Assembly (NCBI GenBank): GCA_026645575.1
Contig: JAPKMW010000014.1
Span: 86,268-150,267 of the forward strand
Reading direction: 5' to 3'
Length of the DNA: 64,000 bases
Source: Caldilineaceae bacterium
GTDB taxonomy: Bacteria; Chloroflexota; Anaerolineae; Caldilineales; Caldilineaceae
The position numbers were made by a program, and so were the translations under genes. The notes under the pieces were generated by a model. The model made no database searches and had not been told where the DNA came from. It saw only the letters and a program-made list of their open reading frames with translations. Shown in pieces: positions 52,862 to 61,443 of this stretch. The stretch's first letter is position 1; each line of letters begins with the position of its first letter.

Positions 52862-52951
52862 CGCTCACTGCGCGTCCGTGACTCGCCCAGGCTGATTGCG
52901 AGCCACGGACGCGCAGTGAGCGTTTTAACTTATATTTTTACGCACCCTTAG
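52862..52951. repeat. Long intergenic palindrome with conserved leader, copy 7
   Basis: Arms of 25 bases (52862-52886 and 52898-52922) with one mismatch; core GTCCGTGAC; loop 11 bases. The right flank (52923-52951), read on the other strand, is CTAAGGGTGCGTAAAAATAT..., nearly the leader of copy 6, so the two copies are in opposite orientation. It lies about 40 bases beyond the stop of the GT39-like gene. Confidence 0.92.
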
Positions 52952-52988
52952 ACTTTTGGGGTTGTAAATCGTACCGACAATCCCTGTT

Positions 52989-55340
52989 TTAATCCCCTGA
53001 CCACCAAGAGCCGCCAGGTAAACGGGGTAACGAAAGCGTTTCCGTGCCAATCGTAAGCTGTGGACGACGGCCCTGTCCGGTATACAGCAACTCCGCTTTG
53101 CTGCGCACAATTTCCCCCGCTTGCCACTGTCCCGTTGGGTAGCCGTCACCGGCTACCGGGATGGTGACGGTTTGATCGCCCACTGTGATGGTAACGGTCA
53201 GGTCGTCCGGCCACTTCGCCGGCAAGGGGGTGGGCGCTTGCCAGAAGAAAGTAAATTCAATGGTGTCGCCGGCAACGACCGGCGTTTCCGGGGCATGAGC
53301 CATCCCTTTGCGGTGGGCGCTATAGCCGACCAGTTGAAGCGGCTCCAACTGTTGTTCAATAAAATGTTGCAATGGCAACAATGGGGCTGGTAGTGGCTGA
53401 GCTGGACGCACCACCGCTAGTTCACCAAGGGTCAATGCATCATGGTTGTCGGGCAGCCGTAACCGTTCACCTGAATTCTGGTCATAGAGTGCAACAATTA
53501 AGCGATAAGCGCCGGGTGGCGTCCCTGGCGGAATAAAAATACCGTGATTGTCCACCACTGTCTTGCCCACTGGCCATTGATCCGTGGGCAAGGAGCCGCC
53601 GACCGGTTCGCTATCGCGTTGGGCGATGACCTGGTTGCGGCGGTCAAGCACCTGGACCGTTACTTTATAGCGTTGAGAGAGGGCTGCTCCGCTCTGCCAT
53701 TGTAAACCAACCAGCGCTACCTCTCCAGCGGCAACCGTTTGCGGAACGGTTGGTTGACACAGCGCTGTCAGTCGTATCGCTTCGCCAAAGCGGGGTAGCG
53801 ACGGCATTTCTTTACACACAAGGTTGGGCGGTTGGACGTAGGTCACAAAACGTAGATTGCCTTGCCAGCTTTCCAAGCCCTTGAACGCATGTTGATCCAG
53901 CCAACGCTCGACCAGCCCTGCTGGGTCGGCTTCATCGGTGGCCCAGAAGAGAGCATAGATGGTTGACCGATTGGCGACGGCGCCCTCTAGTGTGGCTACT
54001 GTCGCCGTGGGATCAGGCGGGCGTTGTCGAGGCAGCGCCAGGGTGGTGACGCTCAACTGATATAACTGCGCATAGTACTGCCAAACTTCCTGTTGGCCGG
54101 GAGCGTTGAGGAGGACCAATGCTGTCGGTGGTGCGGTCGCTTGTAGATAACGGACAATGCCGGCATAGTTGTCGCGCACCGTAGGCGAAGTGTAGTAGGG
54201 GGGCAAGGTCAGCGCCGCCACGGCTAGCACGCCGGCTACGGCAAGTGGGGCGCTCGTGCGCGGTTTCGGTAAACCGTATATCCCGACCGCCGTCAACAAA
54301 GCCCAAGCTGGTGACGCCGTCAATAAAAATTTGAGAAAAGCATCGCTAAAGAGACCCAGGCTAAACATCAACCCGATCGGCGCCAGCAACCAGAGCGCCA
54401 GCGGCCAGAGGCTGATCTGGCGCCACCGTCGCACCAGCGCCCAGAGGGGTAACAGCCCCGCGACTAGAAGCCAGGGCCACGGAAGATGGGGGGCTTCTCG
54501 CAACGGGCCAAAGAGCAGGGTGCGTAGCGTCAATTGCAACCCGTCGGCCAGGGTGATCGGTTCGCCCCCCTGCGGCCAGTTCAACACGCGCACAACGGCG
54601 GTTGGCAACCAGGGGAGATAGGCCAGGAGAATCAGGGCGTTGAGGCCGATGAAGCGCCAGAAAGCGACCCGCTTCGTGCTTCGTGCTTCGTGTTGCGTGT
54701 TGCGTGAACGGCTGAAGTAAATGATGAGAAAAGCGAGACTGGCGGCGGCTAAAATAATGGGAAAGGAGTAATGCGTCCACAAGCCGACAATGCCACTTAC
54801 GCCGTAGCCGACCATTGCCCCCGTTGACAACCGCTTTGCTGGCGACAACAACCCATAGAGCGACCAGAAGAGTGTCGCACTCACCAGTGCCAGCAGCAAA
54901 TACATGCGCGCTTCCTGGCTGTAGTAGATCTGGAAAGGGTTCAGGGCCGCAATAAATGCCGCCAGCAGCGCCACCCCCTGCAACGACGGCTGTGCGCGTT
55001 CCAGCAAACAACCCAGCCGGTAGATGACATAGATCAGCAAGACGCCCGCCAGCGCCGAAAAGCTGCGCATCCCCCAGGCGCTTGTGCCGGTGACCAGGCT
55101 CCACAACTTGAGCAGCCAATAATAGCCCGGCGGGTGAATATCGGCGGCGGCATCTCGCGCGATCTGGGCAAAGGAGCGCCCCAACAAGGCCCACGTGTTC
55201 CCTTCATCGCTCCAAAGGCTGGAGCCGTCGAGCCGATAGAAACGCACTCCCGCTGCCAGCAATAAGATGAATAGGAGCAGCCAATTTGCTAGATGTCTCT
55301 TTCTCTGCCGCTGCGTTTGGGGCGCTTGACCCTCACTCAT
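52989..55340 (-). CDS. GT39/ArnT-like membrane glycosyltransferase with soluble C-terminal domain
   Basis: 783 residues. The opening RLDGSSLWSDEGNTWALL supplies the acidic motif after helix 1 typical of GT-C enzymes of the PMT/ArnT group; IHPPGYYWLLKLW is the usual next loop. About 11-12 helices run to about residue 385, then a long extracytoplasmic part (about 390-783) with repeated beta-sandwich-like segments. At about residues 210-222 a charged insert SRNTQHEARSTKR is encoded by a short-period DNA repeat. It probably moves a sugar from a polyprenyl donor. Overlaps the glycoside hydrolase gene by eight bases. Confidence 0.85.
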   Translation of the reverse strand: MSEGQAPQTQRQRKRHLANWLLLFILLLAAGVRFYRLDGSSLWSDEGNTWALLGRSFAQIARDAAADIHPPGYYWLLKLWSLVTGTSAWGMRSFSALAGVLLIYVIYRLGCLLERAQPSLQGVALLAAFIAALNPFQIYYSQEARMYLLLALVSATLFWSLYGLLSPAKRLSTGAMVGYGVSGIVGLWTHYSFPIILAAASLAFLIIYFSRSRNTQHEARSTKRVAFWRFIGLNALILLAYLPWLPTAVVRVLNWPQGGEPITLADGLQLTLRTLLFGPLREAPHLPWPWLLVAGLLPLWALVRRWRQISLWPLALWLLAPIGLMFSLGLFSDAFLKFLLTASPAWALLTAVGIYGLPKPRTSAPLAVAGVLAVAALTLPPYYTSPTVRDNYAGIVRYLQATAPPTALVLLNAPGQQEVWQYYAQLYQLSVTTLALPRQRPPDPTATVATLEGAVANRSTIYALFWATDEADPAGLVERWLDQHAFKGLESWQGNLRFVTYVQPPNLVCKEMPSLPRFGEAIRLTALCQPTVPQTVAAGEVALVGLQWQSGAALSQRYKVTVQVLDRRNQVIAQRDSEPVGGSLPTDQWPVGKTVVDNHGIFIPPGTPPGAYRLIVALYDQNSGERLRLPDNHDALTLGELAVVRPAQPLPAPLLPLQHFIEQQLEPLQLVGYSAHRKGMAHAPETPVVAGDTIEFTFFWQAPTPLPAKWPDDLTVTITVGDQTVTIPVAGDGYPTGQWQAGEIVRSKAELLYTGQGRRPQLTIGTETLSLPRLPGGSWWSGD
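54672..54715. repeat. CGTGCTTCGTG short-period repeat inside a coding region
   Basis: Units CGTGCTT and CGTGTTG are repeated about five times in tandem. The same type of word array is otherwise intergenic in this window, but here it is translated in frame within the GT39-like gene, between two membrane helices. Confidence 0.85.
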
Positions 55341-56628
55341 GGTTTGGCGTTCCCGTCTGACGATACTCTTTCATCGCGTCGTAAGCCGGCAGCGGGGTAA
55401 AATCGGGAAGGAGCAGACGGAAGTAAGCTTCGGGGCGTTGCGCCGCTTCCCACTCATCGGTGGCCCGTTTGAGATACCAAACGTTGGCGACGCCGATCCA
55501 GGGCCATTCCCGGCGAATGCGCTCATAGGCCAGCGGCAGGTAGCGCGCCTGTTGCGCTTCGGTCACTTTGCCATAGATCGGATTAACCCCATCGGGCGCT
55601 ACATTCCAGTTCATCTCAGCCAGCCAGATCGGTTTCTGCGCATCGCCATTCTTCACCATCAGATCACGCACAAATTCATGATGGGCCAGGTTGAGGACAC
55701 GCGGGTGCATTCGTCGATCGGTCGGCCCGCTCCACAGGCCGTACCCTTGCAATGCTACAATGTCAAAATAGGGTGCGGCGCCAGCATTGTACATACGCTG
55801 GAGAAAGAGCAGATCGCTAAAATTGTTGAGTGGGGCCGCAGCGTTGGGGGAAAGTTCAATGGTGGCGGCCAGCGCGCCGGCAATGATGACCGCATCGGGA
55901 TCGGCGGCGCGCACAGCCCTTGCCCCTGCTTTCAGTAACTCGGTGTATTGCTCCGGGCTGATGGGGTAGACGCCCCACTCTGGGTGAATATTGGGTTCGT
56001 TCCAGAGTTGATAGTAGCGAATGCGCCCCCGGTACCGTTCAGCCACGGCGCCGGCAAAATCGGCAAAATCTTGAAAATTATCGGGCGGGGCATAGGTGCC
56101 GACGGTGGCGGTCAGCGCACGCGTCCACTCCGGCGGGTTACTCAGGCGAGCAATGATCTGCATGTCATACTGTTCGGCCAACGCCACAATCTGATCATAC
56201 TTCGCCCAAGCCGAACGGTAAGGTTCGTGGCGGCGATCTTCAAAATCACTCTTGCCGTGGATCTCAATATCTTCCCAAGTGAACTCCTGGCGCAACCAAT
56301 GAAAACCGGCTTCTGCGGCCATGCGCACTGCCTGCTCTCGCTTGGCCGTTTCCACCTCTTGTTCCAGAAAGACATTCACGCCAAAGGGATTTAGCTTTTC
56401 AGGCTGGATGACCTGAGTCGGTTGTAAATCCAACTGTGGGCGCAGCCACCCCGCCGCCAAATCGCTCACCCCTTTGAGTTGCGCCAGCAACTGCTCTTCC
56501 CCGGTCTGTTGCCAGAGCCAAACGCGCACTGGGGCTAGTTGTACGATCAAAAAAGTCAGCCCACCCAGAATGAGCAGACTGAACCAGAGCATGAGCGTTT
56601 GGCGGAGCGCGATGGTGAAACGGTGCAT
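55333..56628 (-). CDS. Membrane-anchored clan GH-A glycoside hydrolase-like protein
   Basis: 431 residues from ATG 56628 (MHRFTIALRQ); the frame is open upstream only through a short-period repeat. An N-terminal membrane helix (about 12-33) anchors the protein. The TIM barrel shows FHWLRQEFTWEDIE, then YYQLWNEPNIHPEWG with the acid/base Glu, and WLAEMNWNV with the probable nucleophile Glu, as in GH39/GH5-type retaining enzymes. Substrate unknown. Coupled to the GT39-like gene (eight-base overlap), so it may trim the same glycan. Confidence 0.83.
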   Translation of the reverse strand: MHRFTIALRQTLMLWFSLLILGGLTFLIVQLAPVRVWLWQQTGEEQLLAQLKGVSDLAAGWLRPQLDLQPTQVIQPEKLNPFGVNVFLEQEVETAKREQAVRMAAEAGFHWLRQEFTWEDIEIHGKSDFEDRRHEPYRSAWAKYDQIVALAEQYDMQIIARLSNPPEWTRALTATVGTYAPPDNFQDFADFAGAVAERYRGRIRYYQLWNEPNIHPEWGVYPISPEQYTELLKAGARAVRAADPDAVIIAGALAATIELSPNAAAPLNNFSDLLFLQRMYNAGAAPYFDIVALQGYGLWSGPTDRRMHPRVLNLAHHEFVRDLMVKNGDAQKPIWLAEMNWNVAPDGVNPIYGKVTEAQQARYLPLAYERIRREWPWIGVANVWYLKRATDEWEAAQRPEAYFRLLLPDFTPLPAYDAMKEYRQTGTPNHE

Positions 56629-56649
56629 AGATGACAACAAACGATGTGG

Positions 56650-56733
56650 GTAGTGGATATTAGATATTGGATATTGTAACGCAATATGGTTACTGCTATT
56701 ATCCAATACCCAATATCTAGTATCCACTAATCT
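56650..56733. repeat. GGATATT short-period hairpin, second copy
   Basis: GTGGATATTAGATATTGG and the complementary CCAATATCTAGTATCCAC bracket a central segment, giving an imperfect hairpin that ends at the stop codon of the SH3b lipoprotein gene. Related to the repeat at 46153-46216. Confidence 0.75.
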
Positions 56734-57716
56734 TTGCTTGTAAAGGTAATCCCCGAACAGATCTCTTTGCCCTTCACCGTATACGTCCATTTGGGGGAAA
56801 GGGGCGTCAGGTTGACAAAGTCGGTATTTTGTCCACCGGGTGGGATGCCGGCGGTTGGGCAGTTGACCACATACAGTTCGACCAGCGTATCGGTGGGCGG
56901 ATTTTCGCCAAAGGGAGCAAAGCTCCAGCGCCCTTGTTCGGCTTCGTCACAACCGCTGCATTTGGTCTGGCGTGGCCCCCAGAAGGCAATATGGACACAG
57001 ACATTGTTGCGTTCCGAGCCGCTGTTATAGCGCACCACCCCTTGATACTGGGGCAACCCAGTGGTCGCCTCACATTTGCCCATATCTTTCAAGATATAAT
57101 CATACTGCGGCACCGGCGTATTGGTCGCGGCGGGTGTATTGGTTGCCACGGGCGTTGCTGTCGCCGGTGGCGGCGGTGGCGGCACCGTGGGCGGGGGGGG
57201 CGGCGCCGTTGGAATGCTGACCGCAACGGCCACTGTCTCGATGTTCTGCGCTTCGACTAATTCACCAAAAAGCCAACCAGTCTGCCCATTATAGTCGATC
57301 TGCCACCAGGCGCCATCATGGCTCTTGGCCGTGACGGTAAAGCTTTCGCCTGGTTGCGCCGATCCCATGAGCAGATGCAGGGTTGACGGGCCGACGCGAA
57401 TATTGACCGGACTTTTCACCACGACTTTGGCAACGGCAACGGTGGGCGTCGGCGTCACTGTTGGTGTCTCAGTGTTAGTCGGCGTTGGCGTAATGGTGGG
57501 CGCACTGGCCGTGGCTGTAGCGATGGCGGCGTCGGCTACCATTGTCGCCAAGACATCATAGGTCGGCGACGGCGTAAAGGTCGGGATCGGTGTGCGGGTT
57601 GGGGGCGGGCCGGCATTTACGCGCGTACAACCGGTAAAGATCAATGTTAAGAATAGGAGGACAAGCCACTGTAATGCCCGATGCGGCGTCCAGGAAAGTT
57701 GCTTCAAAGTTGCCAT
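56727..57716 (-). CDS. SH3b lipoprotein (paralog 1)
   Basis: 329 residues from ATG 57716 (AAGGTG seven bases upstream; a GTG at 57725 is also in frame). Signal peptide with lipobox IFTGC, so surface-anchored. Thr/Pro linker (about 40-95), a bacterial SH3 domain (SPVNIRVGPSTLHLLMGSA to TGWLFGELV, about 100-160), a second Pro/Thr linker, and a Cys-rich C-terminal domain (about 210-329; six Cys including CSGCDE). SH3b domains usually bind cell-wall or glycan ligands. The next gene upstream encodes a protein of the same architecture. Confidence 0.85.
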   Translation of the reverse strand: MATLKQLSWTPHRALQWLVLLFLTLIFTGCTRVNAGPPPTRTPIPTFTPSPTYDVLATMVADAAIATATASAPTITPTPTNTETPTVTPTPTVAVAKVVVKSPVNIRVGPSTLHLLMGSAQPGESFTVTAKSHDGAWWQIDYNGQTGWLFGELVEAQNIETVAVAVSIPTAPPPPPTVPPPPPPATATPVATNTPAATNTPVPQYDYILKDMGKCEATTGLPQYQGVVRYNSGSERNNVCVHIAFWGPRQTKCSGCDEAEQGRWSFAPFGENPPTDTLVELYVVNCPTAGIPPGGQNTDFVNLTPLSPKWTYTVKGKEICSGITFTSKD

Positions 57717-57752
57717 AGATTTCACCTTGCTACTAAAGCTGCTCTCGTTACG

Positions 57753-57815
57753 GTTCTGTAAGTGCTGCGTTATTTCAATTGTAGCATTGAAATAACGCAG
57801 AAAGACTTACAGAAC
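57753..57815. repeat. AT-rich inverted repeat
   Basis: GTTCTGTAAGT plus CTGCGTTATTTCAAT (57753-57779) pair with ATTGAAATAACGCAG plus ACTTACAGAAC (57786-57815) around a six-base loop with a small bulge. Different in sequence from the GC-rich palindrome family. Located upstream of the SH3b paralog 1 gene. Confidence 0.85.
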
Positions 57816-57889
57816 TATAACGGTTCTTACGGCTAGCTTATAGGTAAGTGATTCTATGGTCTTCCTACCATACGGCGTTCGTAACTACC

Positions 57890-57947
57890 ATGCCCTGCTC
57901 GTAGCCGGTCACCGGTGGCCTTTTAGGCGCGGCTACGAGTGGGGCAT
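57890..57947. repeat. Degenerate member of the long palindrome family, copy 8
   Basis: ATGCCCTGCTCGTAGCCG (57890-57907) and CGGCTACGAGTGGGGCAT (57930-57947) are complementary with two mismatches; CTCGTAGCCGGTCAC matches the arms of copies 3 and 4. It ends six bases from the stop of SH3b paralog 2. Confidence 0.75.
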
Positions 57948-57952
57948 AGCAG

Positions 57953-58933
57953 TTACCGGCTGTCGAAATCGACCACGGCCTGATTGCATGCTTCGCCCGG
58001 CCCAGTGCTGGTCCATTTGGCAATCTCGGAAATGCGCACACCGGCGTCATCGACAATCCAGACATACCAATCGCCGGCTTTGGGGCCGTTGGCATTGATA
58101 ATGTGGCTGTAATAGCCGGTCTGCCACCCTGGATAACCGGGGTGCGGCCCGGAGATCACCGGCGCGGTGATGGGCGGTGCATCGGGGGCGTAGCTAAAGA
58201 CCACCTTATAGCCATTGGCTGGTTGACCGCCGATATAGGTTCGTCCTTCAAACCAATTCCCGGCCGGTTGTCGTTCACATTTGCCAACCACGGCAACGTT
58301 AAACTTATAGTTGGTGGAAGGCGCCGGCGGTTGCGTCGGCTGGGCGGCTGGTGGCTGGGTTGGTTGGGCCGGCGGTTGCGTTGGCGCCGGAATTGGCGTT
58401 GCCGTGGGGGGCGGTGGCGCCGGAATATCCTGTGCTACGGCGACGGCGGCGGTATTTTGGGCGTTGACCAACTGACCAAAGAGCCAGCCATTACGCCCTT
58501 GATAGTCCACCTGCCACCAGGCGCCGGTTGGGTCTTTGCCCTTGATGGTAAAGACGGTGCCGGGTTGGGCCGCGCCAATGATTGGGTAGTTCGTGCCGGG
58601 ACCGCCACGAACATTGATCGCCTGGCTGGTCGTCGCCGATGCTACGTCCGGCGTTGGGGTGGCCGCCGGTTGGGTGGGCGTGGGTGGTTCAGCCGATGTG
58701 TTGGTCGGGGCTGGCGTCGGTGGTACGGCTGCCGCATCTGCGGTGGCGGCAGCATCAGTGGCCGCTACATCTACCTGCGGACCTTGCGGTGTTGGTGTAA
58801 AGGTTGGCAGCGGTGTACGGGTTGGCTGGATGGGCGCTGGTTCTTCGGCGGTTGCAGGACAACCGGCCAGCAGCAACATCACCACCAGACAGCCGACCAC
58901 GCGCCAACCGAAAAGTCGGTGCAAATGCTTCAT
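57953..58933 (-). CDS. SH3b lipoprotein (paralog 2)
   Basis: 326 residues. Lipobox LLAGC after a signal peptide; Thr/Pro/Ala linker to about 100; SH3b domain (QAINVRGGPGTNYPIIGAAQPG to NGWLFGQLV, about 103-158); Pro/Gln linker; C-terminal domain (about 208-326) with VWIVDDAGVRISEIAKW. Same layout as the downstream paralog 1 gene, with the SH3b part closely similar and the C-terminal domain different, suggesting tandem duplication followed by domain replacement. Function likely cell-surface glycan binding. Confidence 0.85.
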   Translation of the reverse strand: MKHLHRLFGWRVVGCLVVMLLLAGCPATAEEPAPIQPTRTPLPTFTPTPQGPQVDVAATDAAATADAAAVPPTPAPTNTSAEPPTPTQPAATPTPDVASATTSQAINVRGGPGTNYPIIGAAQPGTVFTIKGKDPTGAWWQVDYQGRNGWLFGQLVNAQNTAAVAVAQDIPAPPPPTATPIPAPTQPPAQPTQPPAAQPTQPPAPSTNYKFNVAVVGKCERQPAGNWFEGRTYIGGQPANGYKVVFSYAPDAPPITAPVISGPHPGYPGWQTGYYSHIINANGPKAGDWYVWIVDDAGVRISEIAKWTSTGPGEACNQAVVDFDSR

Positions 58934-59158
58934 TGATCCTTTTCCCTCTCGTCATCTCTGTATGTCAGAAAATGGGTATCTACTTTTATTTTCTAGACGA
59001 GTTAAGTTTACTCTGTGTTCCTAAAGTTGCCAACTTTAGAGGTGGCGGGTAGACAGGGAGACTGGTGCATAAGTCCTATTTCCCTGTGTACCTGGTTGCC
59101 CGCCTCAAATTGCGGGATGTAGCCCCCTATTTCCCTGTACACCTGTCTCCCTGCCCGC
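58934..59158. other. Intergenic region with CTATTTCCCTGT repeats
   Basis: Two CTATTTCCCTGT(G/A)(T/C)AC(C/A)TG words near 59077 and 59127 and a complementary ACAGGGAGAC word near 59054 make a loose hairpin. Nothing coding was seen. Confidence 0.5.
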
Positions 59159-60700
59159 CTAAAAACTACGTGTGCGGTCATTGCGGGAGGCTTTGGGGGG
59201 AGGTGTCGAACGCTGTGGTTGCGCCGGGCGACTGCTACGGTATTCGGGGGCCATGATCTCCCAATATTGACAGCGGCTCAGGTCCGAGAGCCGGGTGCGC
59301 AGCCATGCTTCCATCTTTTCCAACGGCGTGTTGGTGGTGATGACGGTTGGCAGCAGGGCGCGATAGCGGTAATTGAACAACTGAAAGAGTTTTTCGCGTA
59401 CCCACGGCGTGGCACTTTCGGTGCCCAGGTCATCCAGCACCAAGAGCGGAATCTTTTTAACATCGTCAAAGCGCCGGTCATACGATGTGCCGGCGTTGGG
59501 GCTAAAGGCGGCGCGCAGGTGGTTGAGTAGTTCCGGTACCGAAATCAACATCACATCATATTGGCCGCGCGCCAGTTGTTCATTGGCAATCGCCGCAGCG
59601 AGATGGGTCTTGCCACAGCCGTTCACGCCCCACATCGCCAACCAACCGTTCGGATTGGCGGCATACCCCTGGCAGGCGTCGTAGACCCGTTGCAAATTCA
59701 GTTGCTCTTCGCCGGTCAGGCCGTTACGGCGCACCTGGAAGCTGTCAAAGGTCAAATCGCGATGATCGGTGAGGGAACTGAGATCGCTCTGGGCCGGGTT
59801 GATGCCGGCGCGAAAATCGGGCGCAATGATGGCGATATGATCGACCAGCCGTTCATCCATAAAGCGGCTGCGCAGGCGTGGCTCCAACTCTTCCAGCCGC
59901 TGGTTGGTGGTGATCACGGTCGCCAAATGGGCATTATAACGATGATTGAACAACTGAAAGAGCTTTTCTTGCGCCCACTGTGTGCTGCTCTGTGCACCGA
60001 GATCATCAAGGATGAGCAACGGCGTTGAACACAATTGTTCAAAGAGTTCATCATAGGAAAGCTCGCTTTGCGGGTTGAAGGCGGCGCGCAGATGATCCAA
60101 CAGATCCGGCACGACCATAAAGATCACTGGTTCGTCTAGCGCCAGGCGGGCATGGGCAATGGCGGCGGCCAGATGGGTTTTGCCACAGCCATAACTGCCG
60201 GTGAGCAGCAGCCAGCCGTCGGGCTGTTGGGCATACCGTTGACAGGTTTCATAGGCGCGACGTAAATTATGCGCCTTTTGCGCCGAGAGATGGGCCGGCT
60301 CCGGGATAAAGGTCTCAAAGGTGAGCCGATCCATTAAGTCCAGGGTGCCGACTTTTTTGAGTGCGTGCAAGCGTTGTTTAATGCGCTGCTGTTCTTTGCA
60401 TTTACAGGGAACGGCCCTGCCAAAGTCAGGATGACCGGGCGCTAAGTCTGGCATAAAATAGCCGGCGCCGCCACAGATGGGGCAAGGTGGCTCGACCGGT
60501 GCGCTGCTGCGGGGGCGCGCTGCACGTTGGCCGTTGTTGGCGGATGGAGTGGACAGGCTATTCATGATCGGTTGCCTCTTTGGACGTTCAATACGCCCTG
60601 ATTCTGGTGGAGAATCATCAGCGGAGGATGACATCGGCGAATTCGTCCGGGAGATCCCGGCGGCGCGGTTGTGTGCGATCAGATCGGCCAATGATTTCAT
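59159..60700 (-). CDS. DnaC/DnaI-like helicase loader with two tandem ATPase domains
   Basis: About 513 residues from ATG 60700, overlapping the dnaD-like gene by 83 bases; ATG 60565 (AGAGG upstream) is the alternative. A four-Cys cluster (CPICGG and CKC, about residues 73-101) resembles the zinc site of DnaI/IstB-type loaders. Two similar ATPase domains follow: Walker A GSYGCGKT (168-175) and GVNGCGKT (358-365), Walker B LLILDD (228-233) and LLVLDD (419-424), each followed by [16 protein letters not shown] and a TVITTN sensor. Loaders of this family normally have one ATPase domain. Near dnaB and dnaD-like, a role in loading DnaB is likely. Confidence 0.9.
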   Translation of the reverse strand: MKSLADLIAHNRAAGISRTNSPMSSSADDSPPESGRIERPKRQPIMNSLSTPSANNGQRAARPRSSAPVEPPCPICGGAGYFMPDLAPGHPDFGRAVPCKCKEQQRIKQRLHALKKVGTLDLMDRLTFETFIPEPAHLSAQKAHNLRRAYETCQRYAQQPDGWLLLTGSYGCGKTHLAAAIAHARLALDEPVIFMVVPDLLDHLRAAFNPQSELSYDELFEQLCSTPLLILDDLGAQSSTQWAQEKLFQLFNHRYNAHLATVITTNQRLEELEPRLRSRFMDERLVDHIAIIAPDFRAGINPAQSDLSSLTDHRDLTFDSFQVRRNGLTGEEQLNLQRVYDACQGYAANPNGWLAMWGVNGCGKTHLAAAIANEQLARGQYDVMLISVPELLNHLRAAFSPNAGTSYDRRFDDVKKIPLLVLDDLGTESATPWVREKLFQLFNYRYRALLPTVITTNTPLEKMEAWLRTRLSDLSRCQYWEIMAPEYRSSRPAQPQRSTPPPKASRNDRTRSF

Positions 60701-61385
60701 CTTGGGTTTCGTCCTTCCCTTCCGTCTCCCAGCGTTTGAGGATCGCCTGGATATAACGGAGTGAACGTTTGTTGCGACTGACGGCAATGTCAAAGGCTTC
60801 GGTGATCCAGTCGGGCGGGTAATTTCTCTCCAAGTCGCGCAATTGATCGGCGATCAAGGGGGTCATCAAGCCGATGTTCTGCTCATATAACACAAAAATG
60901 TTGGGACGCTCCACGCGCAGCCGCGCTTCTTCGGGGATGGCCGATTGCAATTCATGCAATTTGCCCTGGCGCACCAAGGCCAGCGTCTGGCGCCCCTTGG
61001 CGGTGTTCATAAAGTACCAATCTTCCACCTTCACTGCGTTCGCTTCCAGCGCTGTCGGGTCCGGGCTTTCGATCTCCAACCGCAACAAAGTATTGCGCGC
61101 CACCGCGCGCTCCAATGCTTTGACTAGGGCTGCCGCCGGGGTATGGAGTTCATTGTCCAGCGCCATACTCTGTAAAAGCGTCGTATCCTCGCGCAAATCG
61201 GCCCCACGCAAATAGCGAAACTCACCGCTCTGCTCATTCAAGAGCCAAAAGCAATGCAAGGTCAACTTGAGTTCAGCCAGATCGTCAATCTGCGGCAGTA
61301 GATCCGTAAAAAAGAGATCCGGAATCACCACCGCCTTCATCTTCACATCGGGAAACCCAACAAACCCCATCCCCCGCATCGCCAT
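60618..61385 (-). CDS. DnaD-like primosomal protein
   Basis: 255 residues from ATG 61385 (AAGGTGG upstream). The N-terminal half is predicted helical/winged-helix ([26 protein letters not shown]). The C-terminal part (about 168-232) matches the DnaD/DnaB2 domain: [20 protein letters not shown], then [31 protein letters not shown]. DnaD recruits the helicase loader to origins in Firmicutes. It lies between the dnaB and DnaC-like genes in one - strand cluster. Confidence 0.85.
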   Translation of the reverse strand: MAMRGMGFVGFPDVKMKAVVIPDLFFTDLLPQIDDLAELKLTLHCFWLLNEQSGEFRYLRGADLREDTTLLQSMALDNELHTPAAALVKALERAVARNTLLRLEIESPDPTALEANAVKVEDWYFMNTAKGRQTLALVRQGKLHELQSAIPEEARLRVERPNIFVLYEQNIGLMTPLIADQLRDLERNYPPDWITEAFDIAVSRNKRSLRYIQAILKRWETEGKDETQDEIIGRSDRTQPRRRDLPDEFADVILR

Positions 61386-61395
61386 CACCCACCTT

Positions 61396-61443
61396 AATTC
61401 CTAATTCCTAATTCCTAATTCTTTATTCTTTACTCTTTATTCC
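61396..61443. repeat. AATTCCT tandem repeat between dnaB and the dnaD-like gene
   Basis: AATTCCT units occur three to four times in tandem, then grade into TTTATTCTTTACTC words. AT-rich, without coding potential; it ends at the dnaB stop. Confidence 0.8.

Larger units (their letters stand above)
52608..52988. other. Intergenic region: HxlR promoter and a long palindrome
   Basis: No gene is seen in these 380 bases. They hold the HxlR promoter and operator (52707-52735) and palindrome copy 7 (52862-52951). The stretch 52740-52860 shows no clear feature. Confidence 0.7.
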
